Assembly (NCBI RefSeq): GCF_000687935.1
Contig: NZ_JHZZ01000001.1
Span: forward strand, 930,001 to 994,000
Direction: 5' to 3'
Origin: Polaribacter sp. Hel_I_88
GTDB lineage: Bacteria; Bacteroidota; Bacteroidia; Flavobacteriales; Flavobacteriaceae
Length of the DNA stretch: 64,000 nucleotides
Position numbers and translations under genes: made by a program. The notes beneath the pieces were generated by a model. It did no database searches and had not been told where the DNA came from. It saw nothing but the letters and a program-made list of their open reading frames with translations. Shown piece after piece: positions 1 through 9,116 of this stretch (position 1 is the first letter of the stretch; the number at the start of each line of letters is the position of its first letter).

Positions 1-373
1 GATCAAACCAACCTGTTTCACCAACTAGTCTATTTACATCATACTTCACATTAGCTCCTACATTGTAATATAAAAAATCTGAATCACCATCAGTCACAAC
101 ATGATCAATCTTACTAAAAGACCCTGCTAATTGCAAAGTGAACCCTTTATCTAAATATTTTTCTGCTGATATTCTAGATATCGTGGGTACAAAATTCCAA
201 TCACTATTCCCTAGTAAATCTTTAACCTGATCGCTAAAATCATTACCATTGTAGAAATCTATAATATTTACTCCAAAACTAGCAGCCCAAGGGTTGTTTT
301 CATCCTGTGCGTTCACGCTGTTAACCGCTACAAACGCAAATAAAGCTATCACAGCTATTTTTAATCGTTTCAT
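1..373 (-). CDS. Outer membrane beta-barrel protein, OmpA-type, N-terminal part (cut by window edge)
   Basis: An open frame runs from an ATG at 371-373 on the minus strand to base 1 without a stop, so the C-terminal part lies outside the window. The N-terminus is a signal peptide (MKRLKIAVIALFAF..., cleavage after VNAQ), followed by DENNPWAASFGVN and alternating hydrophobic strands typical of the N-terminal barrel of flavobacterial OmpA-like proteins. In that family a peptidoglycan-binding OmpA domain usually follows, which cannot be seen here. A good Bacteroidota promoter lies about 40 bp upstream. The barrel call is sequence-based; the OmpA assignment is inferred from resemblance to the family. 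Confidence 0.75.
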   Translation of the reverse strand, partial: MKRLKIAVIALFAFVAVNSVNAQDENNPWAASFGVNIIDFYNGNDFSDQVKDLLGNSDWNFVPTISRISAEKYLDKGFTLQLAGSFSKIDHVVTDGDSDFLYYNVGANVKYDVNRLVGETGWFD

Positions 374-412
374 TATCAAATTTTTAAATTAAAAGTTCGT
401 TATTGTAATACG

Positions 413-443
413 CAAAAGTAAAGTCTTCTTTTGTATTAACAAA
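413..443 (-). promoter_or_regulatory. Bacteroidota-type promoter of the OmpA-like gene
   Basis: On the minus strand TTTG (440-443) is separated by exactly 19 bp from TACTTTTG (413-420). This matches the known Bacteroidota consensus of TTTG at -33 and TAnnTTTG at -7. Transcription would start near 405, leaving a leader of about 35 nt. It is the cleanest promoter match noticed in the window. Confidence 0.7.
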
Positions 444-488
444 GACAAATCTACGAAATATTCACATAATAACAAGTTTTTATCAATT

Positions 489-1682
489 CTAAATTACTTT
501 TAACTCCTTTCCTACTTCAATAAATGCAGAAATTGCCTTATCTAAATGCTCTTTTGTATGTGCTGCAGACAATTGTACTCTAATCCTTGCTTTTCCTTTT
601 GGCACTACAGGAAAAAAGAAACCAATGACATAAATTCCTTTTTCTAATAATTTATTTGCCATTGTTTGCGATAATTTTGCATCATATAACATCACAGGAA
701 CTATAGCTGCATCTGCTCCAACCAAATCGAAACCTGCTTTTTCCATCTCTGCTCTAAAATAATTGGTATTCCATTCTAGCTGATCTCTTAAAGTGGTGTC
801 ATCAGCAATTAAATCAAAAACTTTTAAAGAAGCACCTACAATTGTTGGCGCTAATGAATTTGAAAACAAATAAGGTCTAGAACGTTGGCGTAAAATTTCA
901 ATAATTTCTTTTTTACCAGTTGTATATCCACCCATTGCTCCACCAAGAGCTTTCCCTAAAGTTCCTGTAACAATATCAACTCTATCCATTACATTCTTTA
1001 GCTCTACAGTTCCTCTTCCTGTTTTACCAATAAAACCTGTAGCATGGCATTCATCAACCATTACTAAAGCATCATATTTATCTGCTAAATCACAAATCTC
1101 ATCTAATTTAGCGACAATTCCATCCATAGAAAAAACACCATCAGTAACAATTAATTTAAAACGATGGTTATTTTTATTAGCTTCAATTAATTGTTCTTCA
1201 AGAGAGGCCATATCATTATTATTATATCTGTAACGTCCTGCTTTGCACAAACGAACTCCATCAATAATAGAAGCATGATTTAGACTATCAGAAATTATAG
1301 CATCATCTTTTGTTAATAAAGGCTCAAAAATTCCTCCATTGGCATCAAAACAAGCAGCATATAAAATAGTATCGTCTGTTGTATAAAATTCTGCAATTTT
1401 TTGTTCTAATTGCTTATGAATATCTTGTGTTCCGCAAATAAAACGAACTGAAGACATTCCAAATCCATGAGAATCTAAGGTGTCTTTTGCAGCTTGAATT
1501 ACTTCTGGATGATTAGACAATCCTAAATAATTATTGGCACAAAAGTTTATAACTTCTTCTCCTGTTGAGATTTTTATAACTGCATCTTGAGACGATGTTA
1601 TAATTCTTTCAGATTTATATAAACCATCATCTTTAATTTCTTGAAGTTCTTTTGTTAAGGTATCTTTAATTTTTCCGTACAT
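489..1682 (-). CDS. kbl: Glycine C-acetyltransferase (2-amino-3-ketobutyrate CoA ligase)
   Basis: This 397-residue protein is a PLP-dependent alpha-oxoamine synthase of the threonine-degradation pathway, converting 2-amino-3-ketobutyrate and CoA to glycine and acetyl-CoA in the cytoplasm. The length equals that of bacterial Kbl. Visible landmarks are [15 protein letters not shown] near residues 46-60, VDECHATG (Asp210, His213) and the PLP lysine Lys244 in [10 protein letters not shown], the same number as in E. coli Kbl. Threonine dehydrogenase, often the neighbour, is not in the window. A TAACTTTG -7-like box precedes the ATG start. BioF is the main alternative, but the N-terminus and motif spacing fit Kbl better. 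Confidence 0.93.
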   Translation of the reverse strand: MYGKIKDTLTKELQEIKDDGLYKSERIITSSQDAVIKISTGEEVINFCANNYLGLSNHPEVIQAAKDTLDSHGFGMSSVRFICGTQDIHKQLEQKIAEFYTTDDTILYAACFDANGGIFEPLLTKDDAIISDSLNHASIIDGVRLCKAGRYRYNNNDMASLEEQLIEANKNNHRFKLIVTDGVFSMDGIVAKLDEICDLADKYDALVMVDECHATGFIGKTGRGTVELKNVMDRVDIVTGTLGKALGGAMGGYTTGKKEIIEILRQRSRPYLFSNSLAPTIVGASLKVFDLIADDTTLRDQLEWNTNYFRAEMEKAGFDLVGADAAIVPVMLYDAKLSQTMANKLLEKGIYVIGFFFPVVPKGKARIRVQLSAAHTKEHLDKAISAFIEVGKELKVI

Positions 1683-1730
1683 TTTTTATCGATTTAAGAA
1701 ACACAAAGTTACAAAGTTTAATTTTTCTGA

Positions 1731-4700
1731 TTATACTTCAACAACATCTATTTCTTGATTTATATAAATTAATATTTTTTTGATCACTTTAAAATCCATC
1801 GATTTTAAAACTTTTTCGTATCTTAAAAGTTGCTGATGATGCTCATTTGAAGGATTTCCTGTTTTGTAATCCATAATTACAACTTCATTATCATCATTAA
1901 AAACCAATCTATCAGGAATTAAAATCTGGTTATCTACATCTACAATTTCTCTTTCATTGTATATAATAACCTTTTCAGAGAAATACGTTTTTAATTTTTG
2001 ATGATGTACAACTGCACCAATCTTGTCTTTTATTTCTTTAGATTGCTCTAAATTCATAAAACCTTGTTGATGAAATTGGTCAACAACTTTATTAATATTA
2101 TTTTTTGTGATAATTTTTGATAAAATTTCATGAATTAAATTTCCGAAATTAATAGCTTCTCCTTGACTTGTATCCCATAATTTCGATGCACCAGCCAATA
2201 AAACCACATTGTGTTCTTGCCAAGGTGTAGATATAAATTTCTCATGAATTTCTGCGACTGATTTTAGTTCTTTTCTTTCACTTACTCTTTTATTATCGCC
2301 AAAAGAATATGCTAATTCATCATCATTCCAAAGATTTAATTGTTTTAAATAATTAATAAAAACACCCGAATAAAAATTGGTGTTTTCATCTCCTTTGGAT
2401 GAGATTTTCTTTTCTGTAATAACATGTAACTGCTCTACAGCTCTTGTTAAGGAAACATATAATAAATTAAAATTATCTAATTCCATTTCTTCTCTTTGCT
2501 GATTATAAATCTGCAAACCCCTATTATTTATATGACTTAATTCCTTATTATAAGGCAACAAAAATTCTTTGAAATTATCATAATTTTCTGGCAATTCATT
2601 TACCCAAACTTTTGGATTTATTTGTCGATAAATATCAACATCACAAGGAAAAATTACCACAGGAAACTCTAAACCTTTCGATTTATGAATCGTCATAATT
2701 TGAACTGCATTTGCACTTTCTGGAGCAACAATACTTAAACTATTCTTTTTGAGTTCCCAAAAATCTAAAAAGTCGCTAACATCAATATTTTTTCTTTGTT
2801 TTTCTAAAACTACGTCTAAAAAAAACTGAACATAAGCGTCAGAAGAATTCACCAAATTGAAACCCCTCACAATTTCTTCAATTTTTTCATAAAAGGGAAT
2901 TTGATGAAAAGTTTCAATCTCAAAAGAAATTCCGTAACTTTTTAAAGCTTCAAAAATTGATTTATTATCTGATTTGGCAAACTCATTCAAAAAAACATGT
3001 TTGGGTTTTTCAATTTGTAAATGTTGATGTAAAAAATATAACATTTCAAAACGAGTTTCCTCATCATTCGGATTTTGTAAAACTTTCAGAACATCAACAA
3101 TAAAACAAACTTTTGGACTGTTTTGCAACAATAAAGTTTCTGATGAAATAATATCAATTCCGTTTTCTGATAGGTAATTGGCAATCGCAACTCCATCTGC
3201 TCTTTTTCTTGTTAAAATACATATTTCTCCTAAAGAAAATTCGTTTTTTAATTCGTGTATTTTCTCTAAAACTTTCATCGGATATTTTACTTTCTCATCT
3301 TCCTTTTCTTCTTCCTTATCTAAAAATGATAGCGAAACAAAGCCTCCTTTTTTAGCATTTTCTAATTGCGTATTTCCATCTAAAAATAAATTTTTATAAG
3401 ACTCATTTTCAATGAAATTTGCAGTGTGTTTAAAAAACGAATTATTAAAGTTGATGACCTCAGAAAAACTCCTAAAGTTAGTTTCTAAATTTCTAATTTC
3501 TTTAGGAATTGCAAAAGGGTTTTCTTGGCTAGAACCTAACTCAATAAACTGTTCTGCTTTTCCTCCTCTCCATCTATAAATTGCCTGTTTTCCATCGCCA
3601 ACCAACAACAAATTACTACTTTCTTGCGCTAAAGCATTATCAATTAAAGGAATTAAATTTTGCCATTGCAACATAGAAGTATCTTGCATTTCATCAATAA
3701 AATAATGCTGAAAACGTTGCCCAATTCTCTCGTAAATAAAAGGCGCTGGTTGCTCTTTGATGTTATCAGAAATAAGTTGATTAAACTCAGCATTTAATCT
3801 AATATTATTTTCTTCTTTTATGGTTTCTAATTCAATATTGATATTATTTAAAACCGCTAATGGAATAATGTTTTTCAAGGTTAATTTATTCATCAAAAAC
3901 TGACTGTAAATCGTTTTAGATTTTTCAAATAAATTGATAATTTCTGGCACAATACTTTCGATACTTTGCGCAACTAAATCTGTCGTAGTTTTTGTGTAGT
4001 ATTGATGATTATCAATCGCTTTTTGAATGGTTTCGCTTCTTGTTAAATACGAAAAATTGAATCCTTTTAAATGGACATCTGTAAAGAATTTAGGAATCGT
4101 TCCTCGCATAAAATCCTTATGCTCCAAATCGTGACTCGCAATTAAACCCAAACAATCTTCACCAACTTTTTTAAACTCGGTTTTTAGTTCCTTTTGATGT
4201 ATAAAAAGTTTCGATTTTAAACTCGTAAAATCCTCTAAACTCTTTTTTGATAATTCTCTAAAATGCTTAATATCATCTTCATTTAAAAGAATTCTAGCAA
4301 AATCATTTAAATCTCTAGAAATATCCCAAGATTTGTCATCATCAGTTTTATCTAAGGAATAATCGATGAGTAATTTTGTTAGTTTTTTATCGGTTCCGAT
4401 TTTAGATATTAAAACATCCACAGCTTCATTTAAAAGTGAAATTGCGTCCATTTCAACTTCAAAATTGAGTGACAATCCTAAATCGTGTGCAAAACTTTTA
4501 ATGATTTTATGGGTAAAACTATCAATTGTAGTAATTGAAAAAGCTGAATAATTTTGTAAAATAGCATTTAAAATCTTCTTACTTCTTTGCTGAATTACCT
4601 CTTTATCAAGACCAGCTTCTTTAATAATTAAAGACAATAAATCATTTTCTTTTTCATCAGCAAAATCTTCTAAATTAGCAAGCACTCGCTCTTTCATTTC

Positions 4701-4859
4701 ACCAGCAGCTTTGTTGGTAAACGTAATTGCTAAAACTTTCTGAAACGTAAAAACATCATTAGAACTTAGTAAAACTTTTAGGTATTCTTTTACTAATGTG
4801 AAGGTTTTTCCACTTCCTGCAGAAGCATTGTAAACTTGAAAAGTTGATTGTTGTTGCAA
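1731..4859 (-). CDS. UvrD/Rep-family helicase-nuclease, AddA/RecB-like
   Basis: At 1042 residues this is a superfamily 1A helicase fused to a C-terminal nuclease, expected to process DNA double-strand ends for recombination. It shows Walker A ASAGSGKT at about 12-19, motif II DEMQDTS near 390, VGDGKQAIYRWRGG (motif III), MTIHKSKGLEFPVV (motif V) and LLYVSLTRA (motif VI). A PD-(D/E)XK nuclease core ends in VVIMDYKTG near residue 996. In Bacteroidota such genes are annotated as AddA-like or UvrD-helicase-domain proteins. The AddB-type partner is not in the window. It starts at an ATG and lies 48 bp upstream of kbl on the same strand. Confidence 0.9.
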   Translation of the reverse strand: MQQQSTFQVYNASAGSGKTFTLVKEYLKVLLSSNDVFTFQKVLAITFTNKAAGEMKERVLANLEDFADEKENDLLSLIIKEAGLDKEVIQQRSKKILNAILQNYSAFSITTIDSFTHKIIKSFAHDLGLSLNFEVEMDAISLLNEAVDVLISKIGTDKKLTKLLIDYSLDKTDDDKSWDISRDLNDFARILLNEDDIKHFRELSKKSLEDFTSLKSKLFIHQKELKTEFKKVGEDCLGLIASHDLEHKDFMRGTIPKFFTDVHLKGFNFSYLTRSETIQKAIDNHQYYTKTTTDLVAQSIESIVPEIINLFEKSKTIYSQFLMNKLTLKNIIPLAVLNNINIELETIKEENNIRLNAEFNQLISDNIKEQPAPFIYERIGQRFQHYFIDEMQDTSMLQWQNLIPLIDNALAQESSNLLLVGDGKQAIYRWRGGKAEQFIELGSSQENPFAIPKEIRNLETNFRSFSEVINFNNSFFKHTANFIENESYKNLFLDGNTQLENAKKGGFVSLSFLDKEEEKEDEKVKYPMKVLEKIHELKNEFSLGEICILTRKRADGVAIANYLSENGIDIISSETLLLQNSPKVCFIVDVLKVLQNPNDEETRFEMLYFLHQHLQIEKPKHVFLNEFAKSDNKSIFEALKSYGISFEIETFHQIPFYEKIEEIVRGFNLVNSSDAYVQFFLDVVLEKQRKNIDVSDFLDFWELKKNSLSIVAPESANAVQIMTIHKSKGLEFPVVIFPCDVDIYRQINPKVWVNELPENYDNFKEFLLPYNKELSHINNRGLQIYNQQREEMELDNFNLLYVSLTRAVEQLHVITEKKISSKGDENTNFYSGVFINYLKQLNLWNDDELAYSFGDNKRVSERKELKSVAEIHEKFISTPWQEHNVVLLAGASKLWDTSQGEAINFGNLIHEILSKIITKNNINKVVDQFHQQGFMNLEQSKEIKDKIGAVVHHQKLKTYFSEKVIIYNEREIVDVDNQILIPDRLVFNDDNEVVIMDYKTGNPSNEHHQQLLRYEKVLKSMDFKVIKKILIYINQEIDVVEV

Positions 4860-4912
4860 AGCGTTATTTTTAAGACACGAATTGCACGAATTTACACAAA
4901 TAAAATAAAAGT

Positions 4913-5060
4913 TTTGACACAGATTTCACAGATTTTCACTGATAGAGATGAAAAAAATATTACGCAGAGTTGCACAGAGTTTTTTCGCAGAGATTCACAG
5001 AGAAAAAGAAAATCTACAGAATTTCTCTTGAATTTATACTGACAAGAATTTTATAGATTT
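4913..5060. repeat. Dispersed CAGAG/TTCACAGA repeats filling the 303-bp gap 4860-5162
   Basis: The gap between the AddA-like gene and the ZIP gene holds no convincing gene. It contains degenerate short repeats such as CACAGATTTCACAGATTTTC, GCAGAGTTGCACAGAG and GCAGAGATTCACAGAG. The same vocabulary recurs at 31938-31996, 33141-33190, 33796-33880 and 52783-52838, always between genes, so it is a dispersed intergenic repeat family. Confidence 0.7.
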
Positions 5061-5162
5061 TCACTGATAATAACCAAAAATTAAAATAACTGATAAGAAA
5101 AATAAACACAAACTAAGTAACACAAGAGTGTTTCTTCCCTTTGGGAAGATTAAGATGGGCCT

Positions 5163-5999
5163 TTACCCAAGTCCAACATCCAAAGACATCATTACAATAA
5201 AACCACCAATAAAACCAAGAGTGGCAATATCTGTATATTTATCTCTTTGTGTTTCTGGAATTACCTCCTCTACCACCACAAAAATCATTGCACCAGCAGC
5301 AAACGCCAAAGCATAAGGTAAAATTGGTGTAAAAAATGACACTGCAAGCGCTCCTAAAACTGCTGCAACCGGCTCTACAATAGCCGATAATTGTCCATAC
5401 CAAAAACTTTTAAACCTGCTAATTCCTTGTCTTCTTAAAGGCATTGCAACAGCAAAACCTTCAGGAAAATTCTGAATTCCAATTCCAATTGCTAAAGAAA
5501 TTGCAGCAATAATCATTTCTGTTTGCTCAACGCCCACCAATGTTGATGCTGCTCCAAAAAGCACACCAACTGCCAAACCTTCTGGAATGTTATGCAAAGT
5601 AATTGCCAAAACTAACAATGTAGATCTATGTAATTCTGTTTTTACACCTTCTGCTTCATTTTTTTCGAAATTGATGTGTAAATGAGGTAATATTTTATCC
5701 ATTCCAAACAATGATAATGCTCCTAAAGCAAAACCAATTGCTGCAGGTATTACTTTTACAAAACCTTCTCCAGGACTGTTTTCAATTGCTGGCGATAACA
5801 AACTCCAAAAACTTGCAGCAACCATTACACCTCCAGTAAAACCAAGCATTCCATCTAAAACGGCTCTGTTTAATTTTTTGAAAAAGAATACTAATGCAGC
5901 TCCTAAAGCTGTCAATCCCCACGTAAAAAGTGAGGCATATAATGCAGCCCAAATAGGGTTTTCTTTAGCAAAATCTACTAATTGATCGAATGTACTCAT
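5163..5999 (-). CDS. ZIP family metal transporter
   Basis: This 278-residue inner-membrane protein belongs to the ZIP/ZupT group, which brings divalent metals (zinc, iron, manganese) into the cytoplasm. About eight hydrophobic segments are visible. The metal-site motifs are ITLHNIPEGLAVG in one transmembrane helix and IQNFPEGFAVAMPL in the next, with VVEEVIPETQ further on. The start codon overlaps the end of the upstream metal-regulator gene by 4 bp, so the two are co-transcribed and metal regulation is very likely. The substrate cannot be read from the sequence. Confidence 0.92.
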   Translation of the reverse strand: MSTFDQLVDFAKENPIWAALYASLFTWGLTALGAALVFFFKKLNRAVLDGMLGFTGGVMVAASFWSLLSPAIENSPGEGFVKVIPAAIGFALGALSLFGMDKILPHLHINFEKNEAEGVKTELHRSTLLVLAITLHNIPEGLAVGVLFGAASTLVGVEQTEMIIAAISLAIGIGIQNFPEGFAVAMPLRRQGISRFKSFWYGQLSAIVEPVAAVLGALAVSFFTPILPYALAFAAGAMIFVVVEEVIPETQRDKYTDIATLGFIGGFIVMMSLDVGLG

Positions 6000-6652
6000 A
6001 ACTTTTTTATGTATAAATTATTGGCAATTTTATTTGAGATTGATAGTTTTTTTCCATCAATTTCTATGGATAACGAGTCATCAAAATCTTCTTTTTCTAA
6101 TACTGTAATTTGTTTTCCTAAAGTGATGCCCTTTTTATCTAAGAATTGTAAGAATTCAGAGGAGGAATCATCAACACCCACACAAACTCCTGTTTCATTT
6201 TTTGATAAAGTTGATAAAAGCGTTTTATCAATTTTACTTAAATTTCCATCTTTATCTGGAATTGGATCTCCATGAGGATCGTGTGTTGGGAACCCTAAAA
6301 GTGCATCTAACTGATTGATTAACTTTTGCGATTTTATATGCTCTAATTGTTCTGCAACTTCATGCACTTCATCCCAAGAGAAATTTAATTTTTGCACTAA
6401 AAAAACCTCCCAAAGCCTATGTTTTCTAACAATATTTGCAGCAGTTTTTTTTCCTAAATCCGTTAACGTTACTCCTTGATATTTTTTATAAAGCACTACT
6501 TTTTTATCAGATAATTTTTTAACCATATCTGTAACCGATGATGCTTTTGTTGCTAAACTTTTTGCAATGGCATTGGTACTGATTCCTTTTTTAGAATCGG
6601 CTTCTAAATGATAAATTGCTTTTAAATAATTTTCTTCAGAAAGTGTAAACAT
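5996..6652 (-). CDS. Metal-dependent transcriptional repressor, DtxR/MntR family
   Basis: This 218-residue protein has the full DtxR layout: a winged helix-turn-helix at about 1-60 (LSEENYLKAIYHLE, SVTDMVKKLSDK), a dimerisation and metal-binding domain at about 65-135 (HRLWEVFLVQKL, EVHEVAEQLEHI) and an SH3-like FeoA-type C-terminal domain at about 145-218. Members sense Mn(II) or Fe(II) and repress uptake genes when metal is plentiful. It overlaps the ZIP transporter gene and is divergent from a TonB receptor gene, with a dyad operator in the shared intergenic region. The metal is unknown. Confidence 0.93.
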   Translation of the reverse strand: MFTLSEENYLKAIYHLEADSKKGISTNAIAKSLATKASSVTDMVKKLSDKKVVLYKKYQGVTLTDLGKKTAANIVRKHRLWEVFLVQKLNFSWDEVHEVAEQLEHIKSQKLINQLDALLGFPTHDPHGDPIPDKDGNLSKIDKTLLSTLSKNETGVCVGVDDSSSEFLQFLDKKGITLGKQITVLEKEDFDDSLSIEIDGKKLSISNKIANNLYIKKL

Positions 6653-6672
6653 TCAACTAAATTTTGACAAGA

Positions 6673-6680
6673 CAAATATA
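6673..6680 (-). promoter_or_regulatory. -7 box for the regulator/ZIP operon
   Basis: On the minus strand this reads TATATTTG, a full match to TAnnTTTG, about 20 bp before the regulator's ATG. It is followed by GTCTTGTCAAAATTT, closely resembling the sequence after the opposing -7 box at 6730-6737. No good -33 TTTG is seen. Confidence 0.45.
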
Positions 6681-6705
6681 TACTTTTTATTTATATAAAA
6701 TAATT

Positions 6706-6721
6706 TTTAGCCTTGTCTAAA
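6706..6721. promoter_or_regulatory. Candidate DtxR/MntR operator
   Basis: TTTAGCCTTGTCTAAA is a dyad with 5-bp perfect arms (TTTAG/CTAAA) and half-sites TTTAGCCT and TTTAGACA. Size, A+T-rich arms and symmetry resemble operators of DtxR/IdeR/MntR-family repressors. It lies between the divergent promoters of the regulator/ZIP operon and the TonB receptor, just upstream of the latter's -7 box, so binding could affect both. Inferred from position and symmetry. Confidence 0.5.
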
Positions 6722-6729
6722 TATTTAAT

Positions 6730-6737
6730 TATATTTG
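6730..6737 (+). promoter_or_regulatory. -7 box for the TonB receptor operon
   Basis: TATATTTG matches TAnnTTTG, 20 bp before the ATG at 6758. It overlaps the longer open frame that begins at 6713, which supports 6758 as the true start. GTCAAAATTTT follows, as at the opposing promoter. Confidence 0.5.
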
Positions 6738-6757
6738 TCAAAATTTTAATTGAAGAA

Positions 6758-9115
6758 ATGAAAGTTAAAAATCTATTATTCGTTTTATTTTTTGCTGTAA
6801 TTTACAATACATCATCACAAAATGCTTCTATTTACGGAGTTGTAACCTCTAAAGGAGATAAGATTCCTTACGTTTTTGTGTATGTAAAAGATGGTACAGA
6901 AGGAACAAGTACTGATAAAAATGGGAGTTTCAAATTACAAGTTCCATCCAATAAAGAGTTAATTATAGAAGTAAGTTCTCAAGGATTTCGAAAAATATCG
7001 AAAAACATCAACCTAAAAGAAAACGAGAATAGAGAACTAAATTTCGATTTAGTTGAAGATATGTTGGGTTTAGAGGAAGTTGTCATTAGCGCAACAAGAA
7101 ATAGAGTTGAAAAAAGAAATACGCCTGTTATTGTATCGTCCATAAAACCAAGATTGTTAAACGCAACTCAATCTATTTCTTTAGCAGATGGTTTAAATTT
7201 TGCGCCTGGAGTTCGTGTGGAAAATAACTGCCAAAATTGTGGTTTTACACAAGTACGATTAAATGGTTTAGAAGGTGGCTACACTCAGGTTTTACTGAAT
7301 AGCAGACCTGTTTTTTCGTCGTTAATTGGTGTGTATGGTTTAGAGCAAATCCCAACAAATATTATTGATAGAATTGAGGTTGTTAGAAGTGGTGGTTCTG
7401 CTTTATTTGGCTCAAATGCGATTGCAGGAACTGTAAATATCATTACCAAAGATCCTATTTTAAACACTTGGGAAATTGGTTCAAACTTGGCAATTATCGA
7501 TGGAAAAGCAACAGATAAAGTATTGACTTTTAACAGTTCTGTTGTTGCAAATGATTTAAACAGCGGTTTTACCTTATTTGGAAATTATAGAAATAGAGAA
7601 AGTTTAGATGTGGATGGAGATGGTTTTACAGAATTGGTGGAGTTAAAAAACAATACAGTTGGTGCAAAAGCATTTGTAAAACCAAATGAGTTAAGCAAAA
7701 TCTCTATCAATTTAAACGCAATTCAAGAATATAGAAGAGGTGGAGATCAATTAAATTTAGCACCACAATTTACAAATATTACAGAAGAATTGAATCACGA
7801 TACTTTTATTGGAGGAGCAGAATATGAATTAAATAGCAAAGATTATTCGAAGAAATATCAAATTTACACTTCAGTTTCTAGCACAGATAGGGATAGTTAT
7901 TATGGAGGTTTGGGCGGTTCTTTTACAAAACAAGACAGTATTACAGCCAACAACGCCTTTGGAACTACTACAGATTTGGCTTGGGTAAATGGCTTTCAAT
8001 TCACAAAAAATTTTAAAAACGATGTATTAACAGTTGGTGCAGAACACAATCATACAGCTACAGAAGATGTAATTCTTGGCTATAACAGATTGATAGATCA
8101 AACTGTAAATTCCATTGGAACCTATGCACAATATGAGTGGAAACCAAGTGAAAAATTTACGGCACTTTTGGGAGCAAGATTGGATAATGTTGATGTTGAT
8201 GGCGATTATACTATTGGAAATATCAATAGAAATATTTCATTGAATCAAACTGCATTATCTCCAAGATTAACGGTTTCTTATTTGTTTACAGAAGCTTTAA
8301 AGTTTAGAGGTGGTTATGCAAGAGGTTTTAGAGCACCACAAGCTTTTAACGAAGATTTGCACATTTCTAGTGTTGGTGGAGAACCTCAATTTGTAATTCT
8401 TTCTGATGATTTAAATACAGAATATTCCAATGCGTTTACTGGATCTTTTAACTATTCTAAAACCAAAAATTTATTACAAATGGATTTTTTGGTAGAAGGT
8501 TTTTATACGCTTTTAGAAAATCCTTTTACCTTAATTAGTACAGGAAATGTGCTACCAAATGGTTCTATTTTAGAGGAAGTTAGAAATGGAGCTGGTGCAA
8601 AAGTGTATGGAACAAATTTTGAAGCTGGGATTTCTCCTAGTCCAAAATGGCAATTTCAATTGGGTGGAACCTATCAAAAAGCAAAGTATGATGAACCTCA
8701 AGTAATTTTTGAAACAGATGGAACTGTTGGAGAAACAGACATTGCTGTTGATGAATTTACAAGAACACCTAATTTTTACGGCTATTTTAATACAGCATTT
8801 ATCCCTTCTAAAAAATTTAATATTGATGTTACAGGAACCTATACTGGAAGTATGATTGTACCTTTAGTTGTGAGCGATACCGGTTTTTTACAGTTAAACG
8901 AAACAGAATCTTTCTTTGATTTGAATCTAAAACTAGAATCTCATATCGATTTGTCTGATGATTTTATGATTACGTTTTCTGGTGGTGTAAAAAATATTTT
9001 TAATAGTTTTCAAGATGATTTTGATACGGGTCCAACAAGAGATTCTGATTATGTGTATGGACCAGCAACACCAAGAACTATTTTCTTTGGGATAAAATTT
9101 GGAAAGTTGCATTAA
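6758..9115 (+). CDS. TonB-dependent outer membrane receptor
   Basis: This is a TonB-dependent transporter of 785 residues from the chosen ATG at 6758. That start gives a signal peptide (MKVKNLLFVLFFAVIYNTSSQ) and places the -7 box upstream; the frame stays open to 6713. After the signal comes a carboxypeptidase-regulatory-like domain (about 22-100), a plug domain (VVISATRNRVEKRNTP through SGGSALFGSNAIAGTVNIIT) and a C-terminal beta-barrel ending in an aromatic-rich strand. A CQNCGF motif lies in the plug. The divergent DtxR-type regulator and ZIP transporter suggest uptake of a metal or metal chelate. The thioredoxin-like gene starts 2 bp after the stop. The substrate is not proven. Confidence 0.92.
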   Translation: MKVKNLLFVLFFAVIYNTSSQNASIYGVVTSKGDKIPYVFVYVKDGTEGTSTDKNGSFKLQVPSNKELIIEVSSQGFRKISKNINLKENENRELNFDLVEDMLGLEEVVISATRNRVEKRNTPVIVSSIKPRLLNATQSISLADGLNFAPGVRVENNCQNCGFTQVRLNGLEGGYTQVLLNSRPVFSSLIGVYGLEQIPTNIIDRIEVVRSGGSALFGSNAIAGTVNIITKDPILNTWEIGSNLAIIDGKATDKVLTFNSSVVANDLNSGFTLFGNYRNRESLDVDGDGFTELVELKNNTVGAKAFVKPNELSKISINLNAIQEYRRGGDQLNLAPQFTNITEELNHDTFIGGAEYELNSKDYSKKYQIYTSVSSTDRDSYYGGLGGSFTKQDSITANNAFGTTTDLAWVNGFQFTKNFKNDVLTVGAEHNHTATEDVILGYNRLIDQTVNSIGTYAQYEWKPSEKFTALLGARLDNVDVDGDYTIGNINRNISLNQTALSPRLTVSYLFTEALKFRGGYARGFRAPQAFNEDLHISSVGGEPQFVILSDDLNTEYSNAFTGSFNYSKTKNLLQMDFLVEGFYTLLENPFTLISTGNVLPNGSILEEVRNGAGAKVYGTNFEAGISPSPKWQFQLGGTYQKAKYDEPQVIFETDGTVGETDIAVDEFTRTPNFYGYFNTAFIPSKKFNIDVTGTYTGSMIVPLVVSDTGFLQLNETESFFDLNLKLESHIDLSDDFMITFSGGVKNIFNSFQDDFDTGPTRDSDYVYGPATPRTIFFGIKFGKLH

Positions 9116-9116
9116 T

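Noticed and set aside
4848-5042. Plus-strand open frame of 64 codons
   Set aside because: It consists of the dispersed intergenic repeats and the 5' edge of the AddA-like gene. No protein-like features are seen.
6713-6757. Longer N-terminus for the TonB receptor (start at 6713)
   Set aside because: The extension covers the -7 box and operator-like dyad and would precede the signal peptide by 15 residues.
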